Positions 13,988 through 22,585 of a stretch of DNA of 46,211 nt are shown here, in pieces (the stretch's first letter is position 1; every line of letters starts with the position of its first letter). The notes under the pieces are model-generated. The model was not told where the DNA came from, made no database searches, and was given only the letters and a program-made list of their open reading frames with translations. Both the position numbers and the translations under genes were made by a program. Where the stretch lies: the NCBI GenBank assembly GCA_036393295.1, contig DASWHF010000030.1, positions 1-46,211 of the forward strand, given 5' to 3'. Origin of the DNA: DASWHF01 sp036393295. Its GTDB lineage: Bacteria; Pseudomonadota; Gammaproteobacteria; Acidiferrobacterales; UBA6901.

Positions 13988-14590
13988 ATGGTTTGCCTAG
14001 AGCGGGCGGCGGAGGAAATCATCACGCAGTGGACCGCGAGTCGGCAGAAAGACCGCGAGACCGTGCTCACGCAGATGAACAAGGCCATTGACTGCTGCAA
14101 CGAGGCTGTTCAGATTTGGGAGGGTTTTCTCAAGTCGCCGGGTTCGGGCGCCGACAAGTTCTCGGTGCTGCCGGCGGTCGGCGCGGCGCGCGCCAAGCAG
14201 CTGCACGAGATCAGCCTCAAGGCCTTCGACGTCCTGGAGCAGGCCTGCCGGCTCACCACGGCCGGGCGCTTCCTGGCGCTGGACGAGAGCCTGATCGAGA
14301 CGGCTTACCGCTTGCCGAAGCCGGGCGAGACCGCACCGGACTACGCCCGGGCCGCCATCGTCACCATGCAGCAGCGAATCGCGAAAATCCGCGAGCTCAT
14401 GGCGCGCATCAAGAACGCCAAACCGGTTGCGGCCAAGGCCGCGCCCAAGCAGGCCGCGCCCAAGCAGGCCGCGCCCCGCAAGGCCGTCAAGAAATCCCCG
14501 GGCAAGACGGCGAAGCAGGCCGCCAAGCCCAAGGCCGCCGTCAAGAAGAAGGCAGCCAAGAAATCCGTCAAGAAAGCCAAGCGGCGCTGA
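13988..14590 (+). CDS. Protein with histone-H1-like Lys/Ala-rich tail
   Basis: A 200-residue protein of two parts. Residues 1-140 form a helical soluble domain with no family that I recognise (IDCCNEAVQIWEGFLKSPGS, LLITMQQ-like helices). Residues about 143-200 are almost only Lys, Ala, Pro and Arg, with repeats of AAPKQ and KKAAKK, ending KKAKRR, like eukaryotic H1 tails or bacterial AlgP/Hc1-type tails. The tail suggests nucleic-acid binding, perhaps nucleoid compaction. A phasin-like N-terminal helix bundle is a possible alternative reading. A strong promoter and an AGGAGG site precede the start. The downstream methyltransferase starts 17 bp later. Confidence 0.7.
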   Translation: MVCLERAAEEIITQWTASRQKDRETVLTQMNKAIDCCNEAVQIWEGFLKSPGSGADKFSVLPAVGAARAKQLHEISLKAFDVLEQACRLTTAGRFLALDESLIETAYRLPKPGETAPDYARAAIVTMQQRIAKIRELMARIKNAKPVAAKAAPKQAAPKQAAPRKAVKKSPGKTAKQAAKPKAAVKKKAAKKSVKKAKRR

Positions 14591-14607
14591 GCCGCGAGTC
14601 CGCTCCC

Positions 14608-15381
14608 TTGCCCAAAATCGCCGATAGGCAGTCCAAACAGGCTGCGCCGCATCCGCCGCTGACCGGTTATTACCAGTCCGAAGGCCAGCGCCGCAGTTTC
14701 CTGAACAAGGTCTTCAACCAGACCGCGACCCACTACGACCGCATCGACCGCATGATGTCGCTCGGCTCCGGGCCCTGGTACCGGCGCACGGCGCTCAAGC
14801 GCGCCGGGCTCGCGCCGGGCATGCAGCACCTGGACGTCGCGGTCGGCACCGGCGCGGTGGCGCGCTCGGCGGTCGAGATCGTCGGTGAGACCGGCAGCGT
14901 CATCGGCCTCGACCCCAGCATCGGCATGCTCAAGCAGACGGTCGCGGCGATCAGGCTGCCGGTGATCCAGGGCGTCGCCGAGCGCCTGCCGTTCCCGGAC
15001 GGGCGCTTCGATTTCCTCAGCATGGGCTACGCGCTGCGCCATGTCGCCGACCTCGACGTGACCTTCGCGGAATATTTCCGCGTCCTCAAGCCGGGCGGCG
15101 CGCTGCTGATCCTCGAGTTCGCGCGGCCCAAGTCGCGGCTCGGCTACGCGCTCGGCCGCTTCTATCTCAACAAGCTCGTGCCCTGGGTCAGCCAGCTCGG
15201 CTCCGGCAGCAAGGAGGCGCGCCTGCTCATGGAGTACTGCTGGGACACGGTCAACAACTGCGTGCCGGCCGACACCATACTGACCGCCATGCAGCGCGCC
15301 GGCTTCGAGCAGATCAAGTACCGGACCTGGTTCGGCGTGTTCAGCGAGTACCGCGCACGCAAGCCGGCCGCCGGGCGCTGA
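14608..15381 (+). CDS. UbiE/COQ5-family methyltransferase
   Basis: A SAM-dependent methyltransferase of about 257 residues. The N-terminal motif KVFNQTATHYDRIDRMMSLG (34-53) matches the UbiE signature FDxVAxxYDxMNDxMSLG. SAM motif I is HLDVAVGTGAVA (74-85), with VIQGVAERLPFPDGRFDFLS and FRVLKPGGALLILEFARPKS following. It likely methylates a quinone precursor (demethylubiquinone or demethylmenaquinone), though it could be a paralogue acting elsewhere. No ATG occurs before the conserved motif, so the start was put at TTG 14608, giving the usual length; this is uncertain. It follows the H1-like gene by 17 bp. Confidence 0.75.
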   Translation: MPKIADRQSKQAAPHPPLTGYYQSEGQRRSFLNKVFNQTATHYDRIDRMMSLGSGPWYRRTALKRAGLAPGMQHLDVAVGTGAVARSAVEIVGETGSVIGLDPSIGMLKQTVAAIRLPVIQGVAERLPFPDGRFDFLSMGYALRHVADLDVTFAEYFRVLKPGGALLILEFARPKSRLGYALGRFYLNKLVPWVSQLGSGSKEARLLMEYCWDTVNNCVPADTILTAMQRAGFEQIKYRTWFGVFSEYRARKPAAGR

Positions 15382-15430
15382 GCGCGCGCCGCGCGCGGCG
15401 GCCGTGCCCGCAGGCCGCGAGACTCCGCCG

Positions 15431-16660
15431 GTGACCCGATCGCGCGGCATCGGCATCGCCGCCTTCCTGGTCGGTTTCCATCTGCTGCTCGCCTACGGCC
15501 TGCCGCCGGCGCTGTTCGCACTGCTGGCCATCGGGCTGGGCGTGGTCTGCTGGCGCGGCGGCGTACTGGCGGGCGTGACCGCGGTGCTGTCGCTGGCCGT
15601 GGTCACCGGCCTGTACGCGCTGATTCTCAACCTCACCGGCTTCGAGGATCGCATCTACTATCGCCCGCACGAGAAGCTGCTGAGCTACGATTACCGCGCC
15701 GATCACCGCCGCTACCGGCCCGACGCCGCGCTCGGCATGACCATGCCGCACGGCGATCTGCAGTCGATGACCGCGGAGAAAATCGGCGTCCCGCGCGCGG
15801 TGGAGTTCCGCACCGATCGCGACGGCTTCCGCAACGACCGCGGCTATCACGGCCAGCGCTACGTCCTGCTCGGCGACTCCTTCGTGGTCGGTGTCGGCGA
15901 CAGCCAGGCCGACACGCTCGACGCGCAGCTGCGGCGCGATCACGGCCTCGATACTTATAATCTCGGCCACCCCGGCGGTCCGGCTGACTATGTCGCCTAC
16001 GTGCGCGGATTTCGTGCGCGGCACGGCGAAGACTTCAAGCTGCTGTTGTTCCTGTTCGAGGGCAATGATTTCCCGGACGAGCTGGCGGACGTGGGCCGGC
16101 CGTCGCGCCCGGGCTTCGTATTGTTCTGGAAGCGCTACTACGCACTGTTTGCCGATACCGCGGTCTATCGCGTGACCAAATCGCTTACCCGGCGCATCGG
16201 CAAGCGCCGCGCGATCGAAGCGTCGGAGCAGGTGCGGATCAGGGAGTTGAACGGACGGCGCATGGCGTTCTACGCGCCGTATATCGAGGCAAGCGAGCGG
16301 CGCGAGTACCGGCCGGGCCCGGGGATGGAGGCCGCGATCGACGCGCTTGCGCCGAATCTCGCGCACATCTATTACGTCCCGACCAAGTACCGCGTCTACC
16401 GCCCGCAGCTCGATCCCGGCGTCGCACTGCCCGACGCGCACTGGACGTGGCTCGACGAGCTATGTCGCAGGAAACATCTGGCCTGCACCAACCTCACCGC
16501 GCCGCTCAGCGCCGCGTCGGCCGGGCTCGTGACGCAAGGCCGACTGACCTATTGGCCGGACGACAGCCACTGGAACCGCGACGGCATGGCGGTCGCGGCG
16601 CGGGTGGTGGCGGAGAGCCTGGGCCCGGCGACTGCGCCGGCCGTTTCGGCGCCGCCGTAA
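15431..16660 (+). CDS. Membrane-anchored SGNH/GDSL-like hydrolase
   Basis: A protein of about 409 residues with two or three N-terminal membrane helices (residues 7-65) followed by a large extracytoplasmic domain. The nucleophile motif is RYVLLGDSFVVGVG, the glycine block is YNLGHPGGPADY, the asparagine block is FLFEGNDFPDE, and the C-terminal Asp/His pair is in YWPDDSHWNRDG. This is the four-block pattern of SGNH hydrolases, close to AlgX/DltD-like acyl-transfer proteins. It may modify a polysaccharide or lipid by acyl transfer or removal. The start is uncertain: GTG 15431 gives a clean membrane helix, and GTG 15404 is an alternative. Confidence 0.7.
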   Translation: MTRSRGIGIAAFLVGFHLLLAYGLPPALFALLAIGLGVVCWRGGVLAGVTAVLSLAVVTGLYALILNLTGFEDRIYYRPHEKLLSYDYRADHRRYRPDAALGMTMPHGDLQSMTAEKIGVPRAVEFRTDRDGFRNDRGYHGQRYVLLGDSFVVGVGDSQADTLDAQLRRDHGLDTYNLGHPGGPADYVAYVRGFRARHGEDFKLLLFLFEGNDFPDELADVGRPSRPGFVLFWKRYYALFADTAVYRVTKSLTRRIGKRRAIEASEQVRIRELNGRRMAFYAPYIEASERREYRPGPGMEAAIDALAPNLAHIYYVPTKYRVYRPQLDPGVALPDAHWTWLDELCRRKHLACTNLTAPLSAASAGLVTQGRLTYWPDDSHWNRDGMAVAARVVAESLGPATAPAVSAPP

Positions 16661-16717
16661 CGCCGGGAAATCACGTGCGACGCCTTGCGCGGCCGGCATC
16701 CCGCGCCGCGCCGCCGA

Positions 16718-17164
16718 TCACTCGCGGAAGTAGCGCGACGTCCGTTTCTCGAGGTTGGCGGTCGCGCCGCTCCAGGCCTGGTCGCCGACGGTGGTGCGCA
16801 GCTCGCTGTGCATGTTGCCGATGCTGGTCAGGGCCTGTTCGTGCGACTGGTGCATTTTCGTTTCGAGCTCGAGCAGGGCGTTGGTCTCGCGGCCCGAGGT
16901 CACGGCGCGCATGACCTCGCGCTGGCTGCGCAGGTAGCCGGCGAGGTCGCGGGTGACAGTGGGACGATTGCGCTCCAGGACGGCGCGCGCCTGGTCGAGC
17001 TGGGCGTCGGGAACATCCTGCTTCTTCAGGGATTTGACGATGTAGCGCTCACCCTTGTCGAAGAACTTCTCGGCGAAGCCCTCGGGGCTGCGATGGGTCG
17101 CGCAGGCGCCGAGCGCCAGCGCGGATAGGACAACGATCCAGGGACGAAGAGTCTTTGTGTTCAT
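16718..17164 (-). CDS. Predicted lipoprotein of unknown function
   Basis: A 148-residue protein with a lipoprotein signal peptide (WIVVLSALALGACATHRSPE; lipobox LGAC, Cys20). The mature part is almost all helical and polar, with heptad-like runs (ELETKMHQSHEQALTSIGNM). I do not recognise a family. It probably sits at the inner leaflet of the outer membrane or in the periplasm. It is divergent from the alpha/beta hydrolase gene, with about 170 bp between them, and convergent with the SGNH gene. It has a good ribosome-binding site (AGGAGG) 7 bp before the ATG. Confidence 0.75.
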   Translation of the reverse strand: MNTKTLRPWIVVLSALALGACATHRSPEGFAEKFFDKGERYIVKSLKKQDVPDAQLDQARAVLERNRPTVTRDLAGYLRSQREVMRAVTSGRETNALLELETKMHQSHEQALTSIGNMHSELRTTVGDQAWSGATANLEKRTSRYFRE

Positions 17165-17334
17165 GTGTCCTCCTGTTATTGCTCGAGGCCGGTTCCGGGC
17201 CGCCGTTCCCGCGGCCGGTCGCGACCTTCGGTCGCGCCGGACCCGCCGCGGCCGGCAGACTGTATTACAATACGATCGAAAGCGGCGGTGGGAACGAAAT
17301 AGATAGACCGTCGTGGCCCGAGGAGGTTCAGCGC

Positions 17335-18708
17335 GTGCACATCGTCCGTTTGATCATCGGCATCGGCCTGGCGCTCGGCGCGTTGCCGGCCATCGCCGCC
17401 GCCCCGGCGGATGCGCGCGAGGAATTCATCGACGAGCCGGTGTTCCAGGGCAAGGCCTACGTCTACCGCGCCGGGCTCGAGCACGAGCGCCTGGTGGTGC
17501 TGGTGCACGGTATCGGCGCGCAGGGCGCGCGCGACTGGCGCGCCCTGCTCCCCGAGCTCGCGAAGGAGTACCAGGTGCTGACATTCGACCTGCCGGGCTT
17601 CGCCCGCTCCGACAAGGCCAACGCCTTGTATTCGCCGGAAAAATACGTCGCCTTCATGAGCTTTGTGATCGAGAAATACGCCGCCGGCCGGCGCTTCGCG
17701 CTGGTCGGCCATTCGCTCGGCGCGGCGCTGTCGCTGCGCTACGCCGCGACCTACCCGACCCGGATCGAGTCCCTGGTGCTGGCCGACATGCCCGGCGTCC
17801 TCAACCGCATGGCCTACAGCCACTATCTGTCGCATATCGGCATCCGCCAGCTGCCGAATTTCTACCCCAATCAGGGCGAGCAGTTGACCGCCCTGGTCGG
17901 AAATCTGCTGGGCATGGTGGAGCGCTCGCGCTTCGACCCCGAGTACATTCTGAACACCGCCGCCATGCGCGAGAACCTGCTGCAGTCCGATCCCGCGAAG
18001 ATCGCCGGACTCGCCCTGGTGCTCGACGACTTCGGTCCGTTTATCCGGGGCGTGACGGCGCCGACGCTGCTGGTCTGGGGCGCCGAGGACCGGCTCGCCC
18101 CGCTGCGCACCGCCAAGGTGCTGGCGGCGAACCTGCCGGATGCGCGCCTCGAGGTACTGCCCGGCGTCGGCCACACGCCGATGGAGGAGCGGCCGGAGGC
18201 CTTCAACGAACTGGTGCGGAAACAGTTGCACAGCCCCGGCGCCGCCGGCCTGCGCTATACAATGCCGGCCGCGGGCGCGCCGGCCGGGGCGCGTCACGGC
18301 GAATGCGTCAAGGCGCGCAACCGCGCCTTCCAGGGCGATTACGACACCCTGGTGATCCGCGGCTGCCGCGGCGTGGTGGTGCGCAACGCGCGCGTGCGCT
18401 CGCTGCGCATCTACGATTCGACGGTGGAAATAGAGAGCAGCCGCATCGGCGGCGCGGGCCCCGAGGCCGGCCTGCGCGCCGACGGTTCCGAGGTCGAGAT
18501 CACGGCCAGCGTCATCGAGGCCGACGTGGCCATCACCGCGGTCGACGCCAAACTCGACTTGGCGGGCGTGCGGGTGGTGGGCAGGGAACAGGCGGTGCGC
18601 GCCCCGGGCGGCGCGCGCCTGGTGTTCTCGGTCAGCGAGATCGACAGCCCCTTGAACCAGGGCCGCGTCCACAGCGCGGTCAGCGTCGGACCGAAGAATC
18701 CGATGTGA
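17335..18708 (+). CDS. Exported alpha/beta hydrolase with beta-helix-like C-terminal region
   Basis: A 457-residue protein with signal peptide (VRLIIGIGLALGALPAIAAA, residues 4-23). The alpha/beta-hydrolase fold is complete: oxyanion HGIGAQG (59-65), nucleophile elbow GHSLGAA with Ser127, Asp252 in WGAEDRLAPL, and His280 in GVGHTPMEE. After residue 320 comes an unusual tail of about 130 residues with alternating short strands (LRIYDSTVEIESSRIGG, VEITASVIEADVAITAVDAK) that looks like turns of a right-handed beta-helix. The substrate is unknown, probably an ester. The GTG start was chosen because of the GAGGAGG site and the signal peptide. Its 3' end overlaps the convergent serine hydrolase gene by 29 bp. 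Confidence 0.75.
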   Translation: MHIVRLIIGIGLALGALPAIAAAPADAREEFIDEPVFQGKAYVYRAGLEHERLVVLVHGIGAQGARDWRALLPELAKEYQVLTFDLPGFARSDKANALYSPEKYVAFMSFVIEKYAAGRRFALVGHSLGAALSLRYAATYPTRIESLVLADMPGVLNRMAYSHYLSHIGIRQLPNFYPNQGEQLTALVGNLLGMVERSRFDPEYILNTAAMRENLLQSDPAKIAGLALVLDDFGPFIRGVTAPTLLVWGAEDRLAPLRTAKVLAANLPDARLEVLPGVGHTPMEERPEAFNELVRKQLHSPGAAGLRYTMPAAGAPAGARHGECVKARNRAFQGDYDTLVIRGCRGVVVRNARVRSLRIYDSTVEIESSRIGGAGPEAGLRADGSEVEITASVIEADVAITAVDAKLDLAGVRVVGREQAVRAPGGARLVFSVSEIDSPLNQGRVHSAVSVGPKNPM

Positions 18709-20524
18709 CGGCCGGCCCGGCCGGCGCCGCGAGCCCTGCGACCACCGGCGCCGGCGCGTCCCGGGTCTCACGCTCGAACAGATACCCCGAGTACCACATG
18801 CGCACGCCGCCGCCGTCGTTGACGACGCGCGTGACGTCACCGACGTTGCGCCCGAGGCCGAACACATAGGCCTCGGTGTCGGACAGCGGCACCACGACGA
18901 TCTTCACCTGGCGGTCGTCGAGCCCCGAGATCCGGATGTCGAGCAGCAGCCGGTCGTTCTCGACCAGCATGCGGCAGCGGTCGAGTTGGACCAGGTACTG
19001 GTCGTCGGGATTGACGATCTTGTAGTCGCCGGTGCGCTGTCGCCAGGCGTCCGGAACCTCGTAGTCCGGGACCTTCTCGGCGACGCTCACCACGCCGCGG
19101 TCGCGCAGGACGGCGAACTGCCGGCCCGCGACCCGGGTGAACTCGACCGGCGGGAACGGGATGGTCACCGGGACCAGGCCGAGCAGCCGGTAGCGCGCAC
19201 GGAACTCAGTCTCGCTCACCGCCGCCAGATCGAGCGTGTGGTCGAGCACGTGCAGGCGCAGCCGCCGGCCGTCGCGGTCGATGCGCGCCAGCGTGCCCAT
19301 CAGGCTGTAATCGCCGACATAACGGTCGAGGACCTCGGGGTCGAGCTCGATGAAGACCGGCTCCGGCGCCGGTGGCGGTGGCTGCAGGCCGTCGCGCGCC
19401 TCCAGCGCCAGGCGCAGGGTTTGCTCGGCGACGTCATAGACCAGCGGGCCGGCCGACTCGGCATTGGCCAGCACCACCACGCCGAGGCGCCTCTCCGGCA
19501 GCACGATCATCTGGCTCAGGAACGCCTTGGTGCCGCCGTTGTGCCAGACGACCGGGCCGCCGCCCGGAATGTCGATGCCGCTCAGCATCCAGCCGAGCCC
19601 GAAGCGCTGGCCGAAGTCGAGCGGCGCGTCGGCGTACTGCGGGCGCCGCATCTCGGCGAGCGTCGCCGGCGCGACGATCTGTCGGCCGTCCAGCCGGCCG
19701 TCGTTGAGCACGAAGCGCATGAAGCGCGCCAGGTCGTTGACCGAGCTCAGCAGCGCGCCCGAGGGCACGTCGCGGATGGTGACCGGATCGACCGCGCGGT
19801 CGTCGACATAACCGCGCGCCAGCCGCGCCGCCAGCCGGTCGTTGAGCGCGAACGCCGAGTGCCGCATGCCGAGCGGCTCGAGCAGGGCGGTCTGGACATG
19901 CTCGACGAAGGGTCGCCCGCTCACCCGCTCGATCGCGAGGCCGACCAGGTTGGGGCCGAGGTTCGAGTAGTTGAACACCTGGCCGGGCGGATAGGCGAGG
20001 TGCTCGACGCGCAGCTGGTCGACCAGTGCCGCCACCGGTTGATTGGAGAAGAAGCCCTTGAGGTAATAGGTGGGCAGCCCGGCATGGTGGGCCAGCAGCG
20101 CGCGCGGCGTCAGCGGCGGCGGCGACGGCCAGCGCGACTGCATGGAGAAATCCGGCAGGTAATCCGTCAGCGGCGCGTCGAGGCGGAGCCGCCCCTGCTC
20201 GACCAGTTGCATGGCGGCGGTGGCGGTGAGCACCTTGGAGATCGAGCCGGCCTGGTAGACGGTATCGGCATCCGCCGGCACGCGCCGTTCGCGATCGGCA
20301 TAACCGAAGCCCGTCGCCCAGACCACGCGGTCGCCGTCGACCAGGGCGATGCTGACCCCGGGGACGTCGTGCTTGGCCATTTGCTCGGGGATGTACCAGC
20401 TCAAATAGTCCCGCAGGTAGCGGTAGTCGCCCACGGCCAGGTCCGCCGGGCGCTCCGGCGCGCGGGCGCAGCCCGACAAGGCCAGGGCGGCCGCCAGGCC
20501 GACAGAAATCAGCGATTTCAACAT
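18680..20524 (-). CDS. Serine hydrolase, beta-lactamase/penicillin-binding-protein fold lipoprotein
   Basis: A 614-residue lipoprotein (ALSGC, Cys19). Residues about 35-390 form a class C beta-lactamase-like domain with SISK (Ser94/Lys97), tyrosine motif FNYSNLG, and HNGG in VVWHNGGTKAF. This set is typical of Beta-lactamase family PF00144 (esterase, D-aminopeptidase or LACTB-like). The C-terminal 200 residues form beta-barrel-like domains also seen in this family. It probably hydrolyses a peptide or ester outside the cytoplasm; antibiotic hydrolysis cannot be inferred. The start at ATG 20524 is the one with the signal peptide. Its 3' end overlaps the upstream gene on the other strand. Confidence 0.85.
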   Translation of the reverse strand: MLKSLISVGLAAALALSGCARAPERPADLAVGDYRYLRDYLSWYIPEQMAKHDVPGVSIALVDGDRVVWATGFGYADRERRVPADADTVYQAGSISKVLTATAAMQLVEQGRLRLDAPLTDYLPDFSMQSRWPSPPPLTPRALLAHHAGLPTYYLKGFFSNQPVAALVDQLRVEHLAYPPGQVFNYSNLGPNLVGLAIERVSGRPFVEHVQTALLEPLGMRHSAFALNDRLAARLARGYVDDRAVDPVTIRDVPSGALLSSVNDLARFMRFVLNDGRLDGRQIVAPATLAEMRRPQYADAPLDFGQRFGLGWMLSGIDIPGGGPVVWHNGGTKAFLSQMIVLPERRLGVVVLANAESAGPLVYDVAEQTLRLALEARDGLQPPPPAPEPVFIELDPEVLDRYVGDYSLMGTLARIDRDGRRLRLHVLDHTLDLAAVSETEFRARYRLLGLVPVTIPFPPVEFTRVAGRQFAVLRDRGVVSVAEKVPDYEVPDAWRQRTGDYKIVNPDDQYLVQLDRCRMLVENDRLLLDIRISGLDDRQVKIVVVPLSDTEAYVFGLGRNVGDVTRVVNDGGGVRMWYSGYLFERETRDAPAPVVAGLAAPAGPAVTSDSSVRR

Positions 20525-20661
20525 TTTCCGGGGATTTTGGAGTTCTTTGTGCTGTAAATGAGAATAGATTATCCGGCCGCCCCGGACAAGGCGCCGGCCT
20601 ATGGAAATCCGCGCGCGCCGGCCCCATGACATCCGGAACGAGGTCAGCCCAGGAGATTGCC

Positions 20662-21114
20662 GTGCCGGACAAGAAGCATATCGTTTGCCCCCACTGCCAT
20701 GCCGTGAATCGCGTGCCGGCGGCGCGCATCGGCGACCGGCCGAATTGCGGGGTCTGTCATAAAACGCTGTTCGACGGGGCGCCCTTTGCGCTTGGCGCCG
20801 CCAGCTTCGACACCCATGTCCGGCGCAGCGACATCCCGGTGCTGGTCGATTTCTGGGCGCCCTGGTGCGGGCCCTGCAAGATGATGGCGCCGGCCTTTTC
20901 CCAGGCGGCGCGCGAGTTCGCCACCCGGGTGCGCTTCGCCAAGGTCAACACCGAGGAGCAGCAGGCGCTCGCGGCGCGCTACGGCATCCGCAGCATTCCG
21001 ACCCTGGTCCTGTTCGAGGGCGGGCGCGAGCGCGACCGCATTGCCGGCGCCCTGGACGCAGGAAGGCTGGCCTCCTGGCTCAACCAGCGCCTGCCGCTGC
21101 GCGCCGGCGCCTGA
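20662..21114 (+). CDS. trxC: Thioredoxin 2 (TrxC)
   Basis: A protein of about 150 residues. The N-terminal zinc finger has Cys pairs CPHC (9-12) and CGVC (about 29-32), then the thioredoxin fold with active site WAPWCGPCK (about 67-75) and the cis-proline SIPTL. This combination identifies TrxC, a thiol-disulfide oxidoreductase often induced by oxidative stress. The GTG start at 20662 was chosen, with AGGAGA 5 bp upstream; a longer ATG-started form at 20626 lacks support. Divergent from the serine hydrolase. Confidence 0.93.
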   Translation: MPDKKHIVCPHCHAVNRVPAARIGDRPNCGVCHKTLFDGAPFALGAASFDTHVRRSDIPVLVDFWAPWCGPCKMMAPAFSQAAREFATRVRFAKVNTEEQQALAARYGIRSIPTLVLFEGGRERDRIAGALDAGRLASWLNQRLPLRAGA

Positions 21115-21187
21115 GCGCCGCCGCCGCCGGTCGTTTCCCGGACACCGGGACCGGTCCGACCGGGTAAACGCCGTGCCCGTCCCGTGC

Positions 21188-22585
21188 TCACAGCTCGATG
21201 CGCTCTCCGGGACCGGGGATCTTCGCCTCCCAGCCCTGCTCGTCGTGAAACGCCTTCTGCAGCGCCGCCATCGCCGCCGGCTCGCCGTGCACCAGATGTA
21301 AGCGCGGCCGCGGCGTGGCGAGGTGCGCGGCCCATGCCAGCAGGCCGCGCCGACCGGCGTGCGCCGAGAAGCCGCCGAGGGTGTGGACCGTTGCCTTGAC
21401 CGCGACCTCGTCGCCGAGGATGTTCAGCGATTCGGCGCCGTCCACCAGCGCCCGCCCGGGCGTGCCCTGCGCCTGGAACCCGACCATGATCACATGCGCC
21501 TCGCGCCGCCACAGGTTGTACTTCAAGTGGTGCCGGATGCGCCCGCCGCTGCACATGCCGCTGCCGGCGATGATCACGGCGCCGCCGGCGACGCGGTTGA
21601 TGCCCATCGATTCCTCGGGCGTGCGGGTGAGGGTGAGCGGCGGCAGGAAGCTGCGCGCATCGCCGCCGTGCGCCTCGATGGCGGCGCGCGCCTTGGGGTC
21701 GAACAGCGCAAGATGCTGTTGATGCACCTCGGTGGCGGCGATCGCCATCGGGCTGTCGAGGAACACCTTCTGCTGCGGCAGGCGGCCGGCGTGATGCAGC
21801 TCGCCGAGCCGGTAGAGGAGCTCCTGGGTGCGGCCGACGGCGAAGGCCGGGATCAGCACGTTGCCGCCGCTTTCGTCGGCGGCGCGCAGGATCGACTCGA
21901 ACTCCTCGAGCGTGGCGGCCATCGGGCGGTGATCGCGGTCGCCGTAGGTCGATTCCAGCAGCAGCACGTCGGCGCCGTCGAGGATCGCCGGCGGCGGCAG
22001 GATGGGCGTGTCGCGGTTGCCGAGATCGCCGGAGAACACCAGGCGCCGGCGCTGGCCGCCGCTGCCGACGTGCAGATCGACGATCGCCGAGCCGATGATG
22101 TGCCCGGCGTCGTGGAAGCGCGCCTCGACGCCGTCGGCGACCGCGAAGCCCTTGCCGTAACTCATCGGCCGGCAGCGCGCGATCACCGTCTCGACATCCT
22201 CCAGCGTGTAACCGGCCGCGCGCGGCCTCTTGCCGGCGCGCTGGCGCTTGCGGTTCTCCCACTCGATGTCCTTTTGCATGATGAAGGCCGCGTCCTTGAG
22301 CATGATGCCAAGCAGGTCGCGGGTCGGCGCGGTGACGAAGATCGGGCCGTCGAAACCCTCGTGCACCAGGCGCGGCAGCAGGCCGGAGTGATCGAGGTGG
22401 GCGTGCGACAGCACCACCGCGTCGATGCGCGCCGGTTCGAAGCCGAAGGCCGCGTCGTTCTGCGCCTCGACCTCCGGCGGCCCCTGGAACAACCCGCAGT
22501 CGAGCAGCACCCGGCGTTGGCCGGTGTCGAGCAGGTAACAGGAGCCGGTGACCTGGCGCGCGGCGCCGAGGAACGTGAGAGTCAC
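21188..22585 (-). CDS. MBL-fold beta-CASP RNA exonuclease (CPSF-like)
   Basis: A 465-residue metallo-beta-lactamase/beta-CASP nuclease. The metal motif HxHxDH lies in LSHAHLDHSGLLP, the beta-CASP segment in VFLDSPMAIA, and later conserved motifs in GSGMCSGGRIRHHL, GFQAQGTPGRAL and FSAHAGRRG. The segment WENRKRQRAGKR is typical of the bacterial YSH1-like family. These enzymes cleave RNA; many proteobacteria carry one next to unrelated genes. The GTG start at 22585 shares a base with the rpiA stop. The frame continues far upstream, but those codons are shadows of rpiA and ilvA. Confidence 0.9.
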   Translation of the reverse strand: MTLTFLGAARQVTGSCYLLDTGQRRVLLDCGLFQGPPEVEAQNDAAFGFEPARIDAVVLSHAHLDHSGLLPRLVHEGFDGPIFVTAPTRDLLGIMLKDAAFIMQKDIEWENRKRQRAGKRPRAAGYTLEDVETVIARCRPMSYGKGFAVADGVEARFHDAGHIIGSAIVDLHVGSGGQRRRLVFSGDLGNRDTPILPPPAILDGADVLLLESTYGDRDHRPMAATLEEFESILRAADESGGNVLIPAFAVGRTQELLYRLGELHHAGRLPQQKVFLDSPMAIAATEVHQQHLALFDPKARAAIEAHGGDARSFLPPLTLTRTPEESMGINRVAGGAVIIAGSGMCSGGRIRHHLKYNLWRREAHVIMVGFQAQGTPGRALVDGAESLNILGDEVAVKATVHTLGGFSAHAGRRGLLAWAAHLATPRPRLHLVHGEPAAMAALQKAFHDEQGWEAKIPGPGERIEL

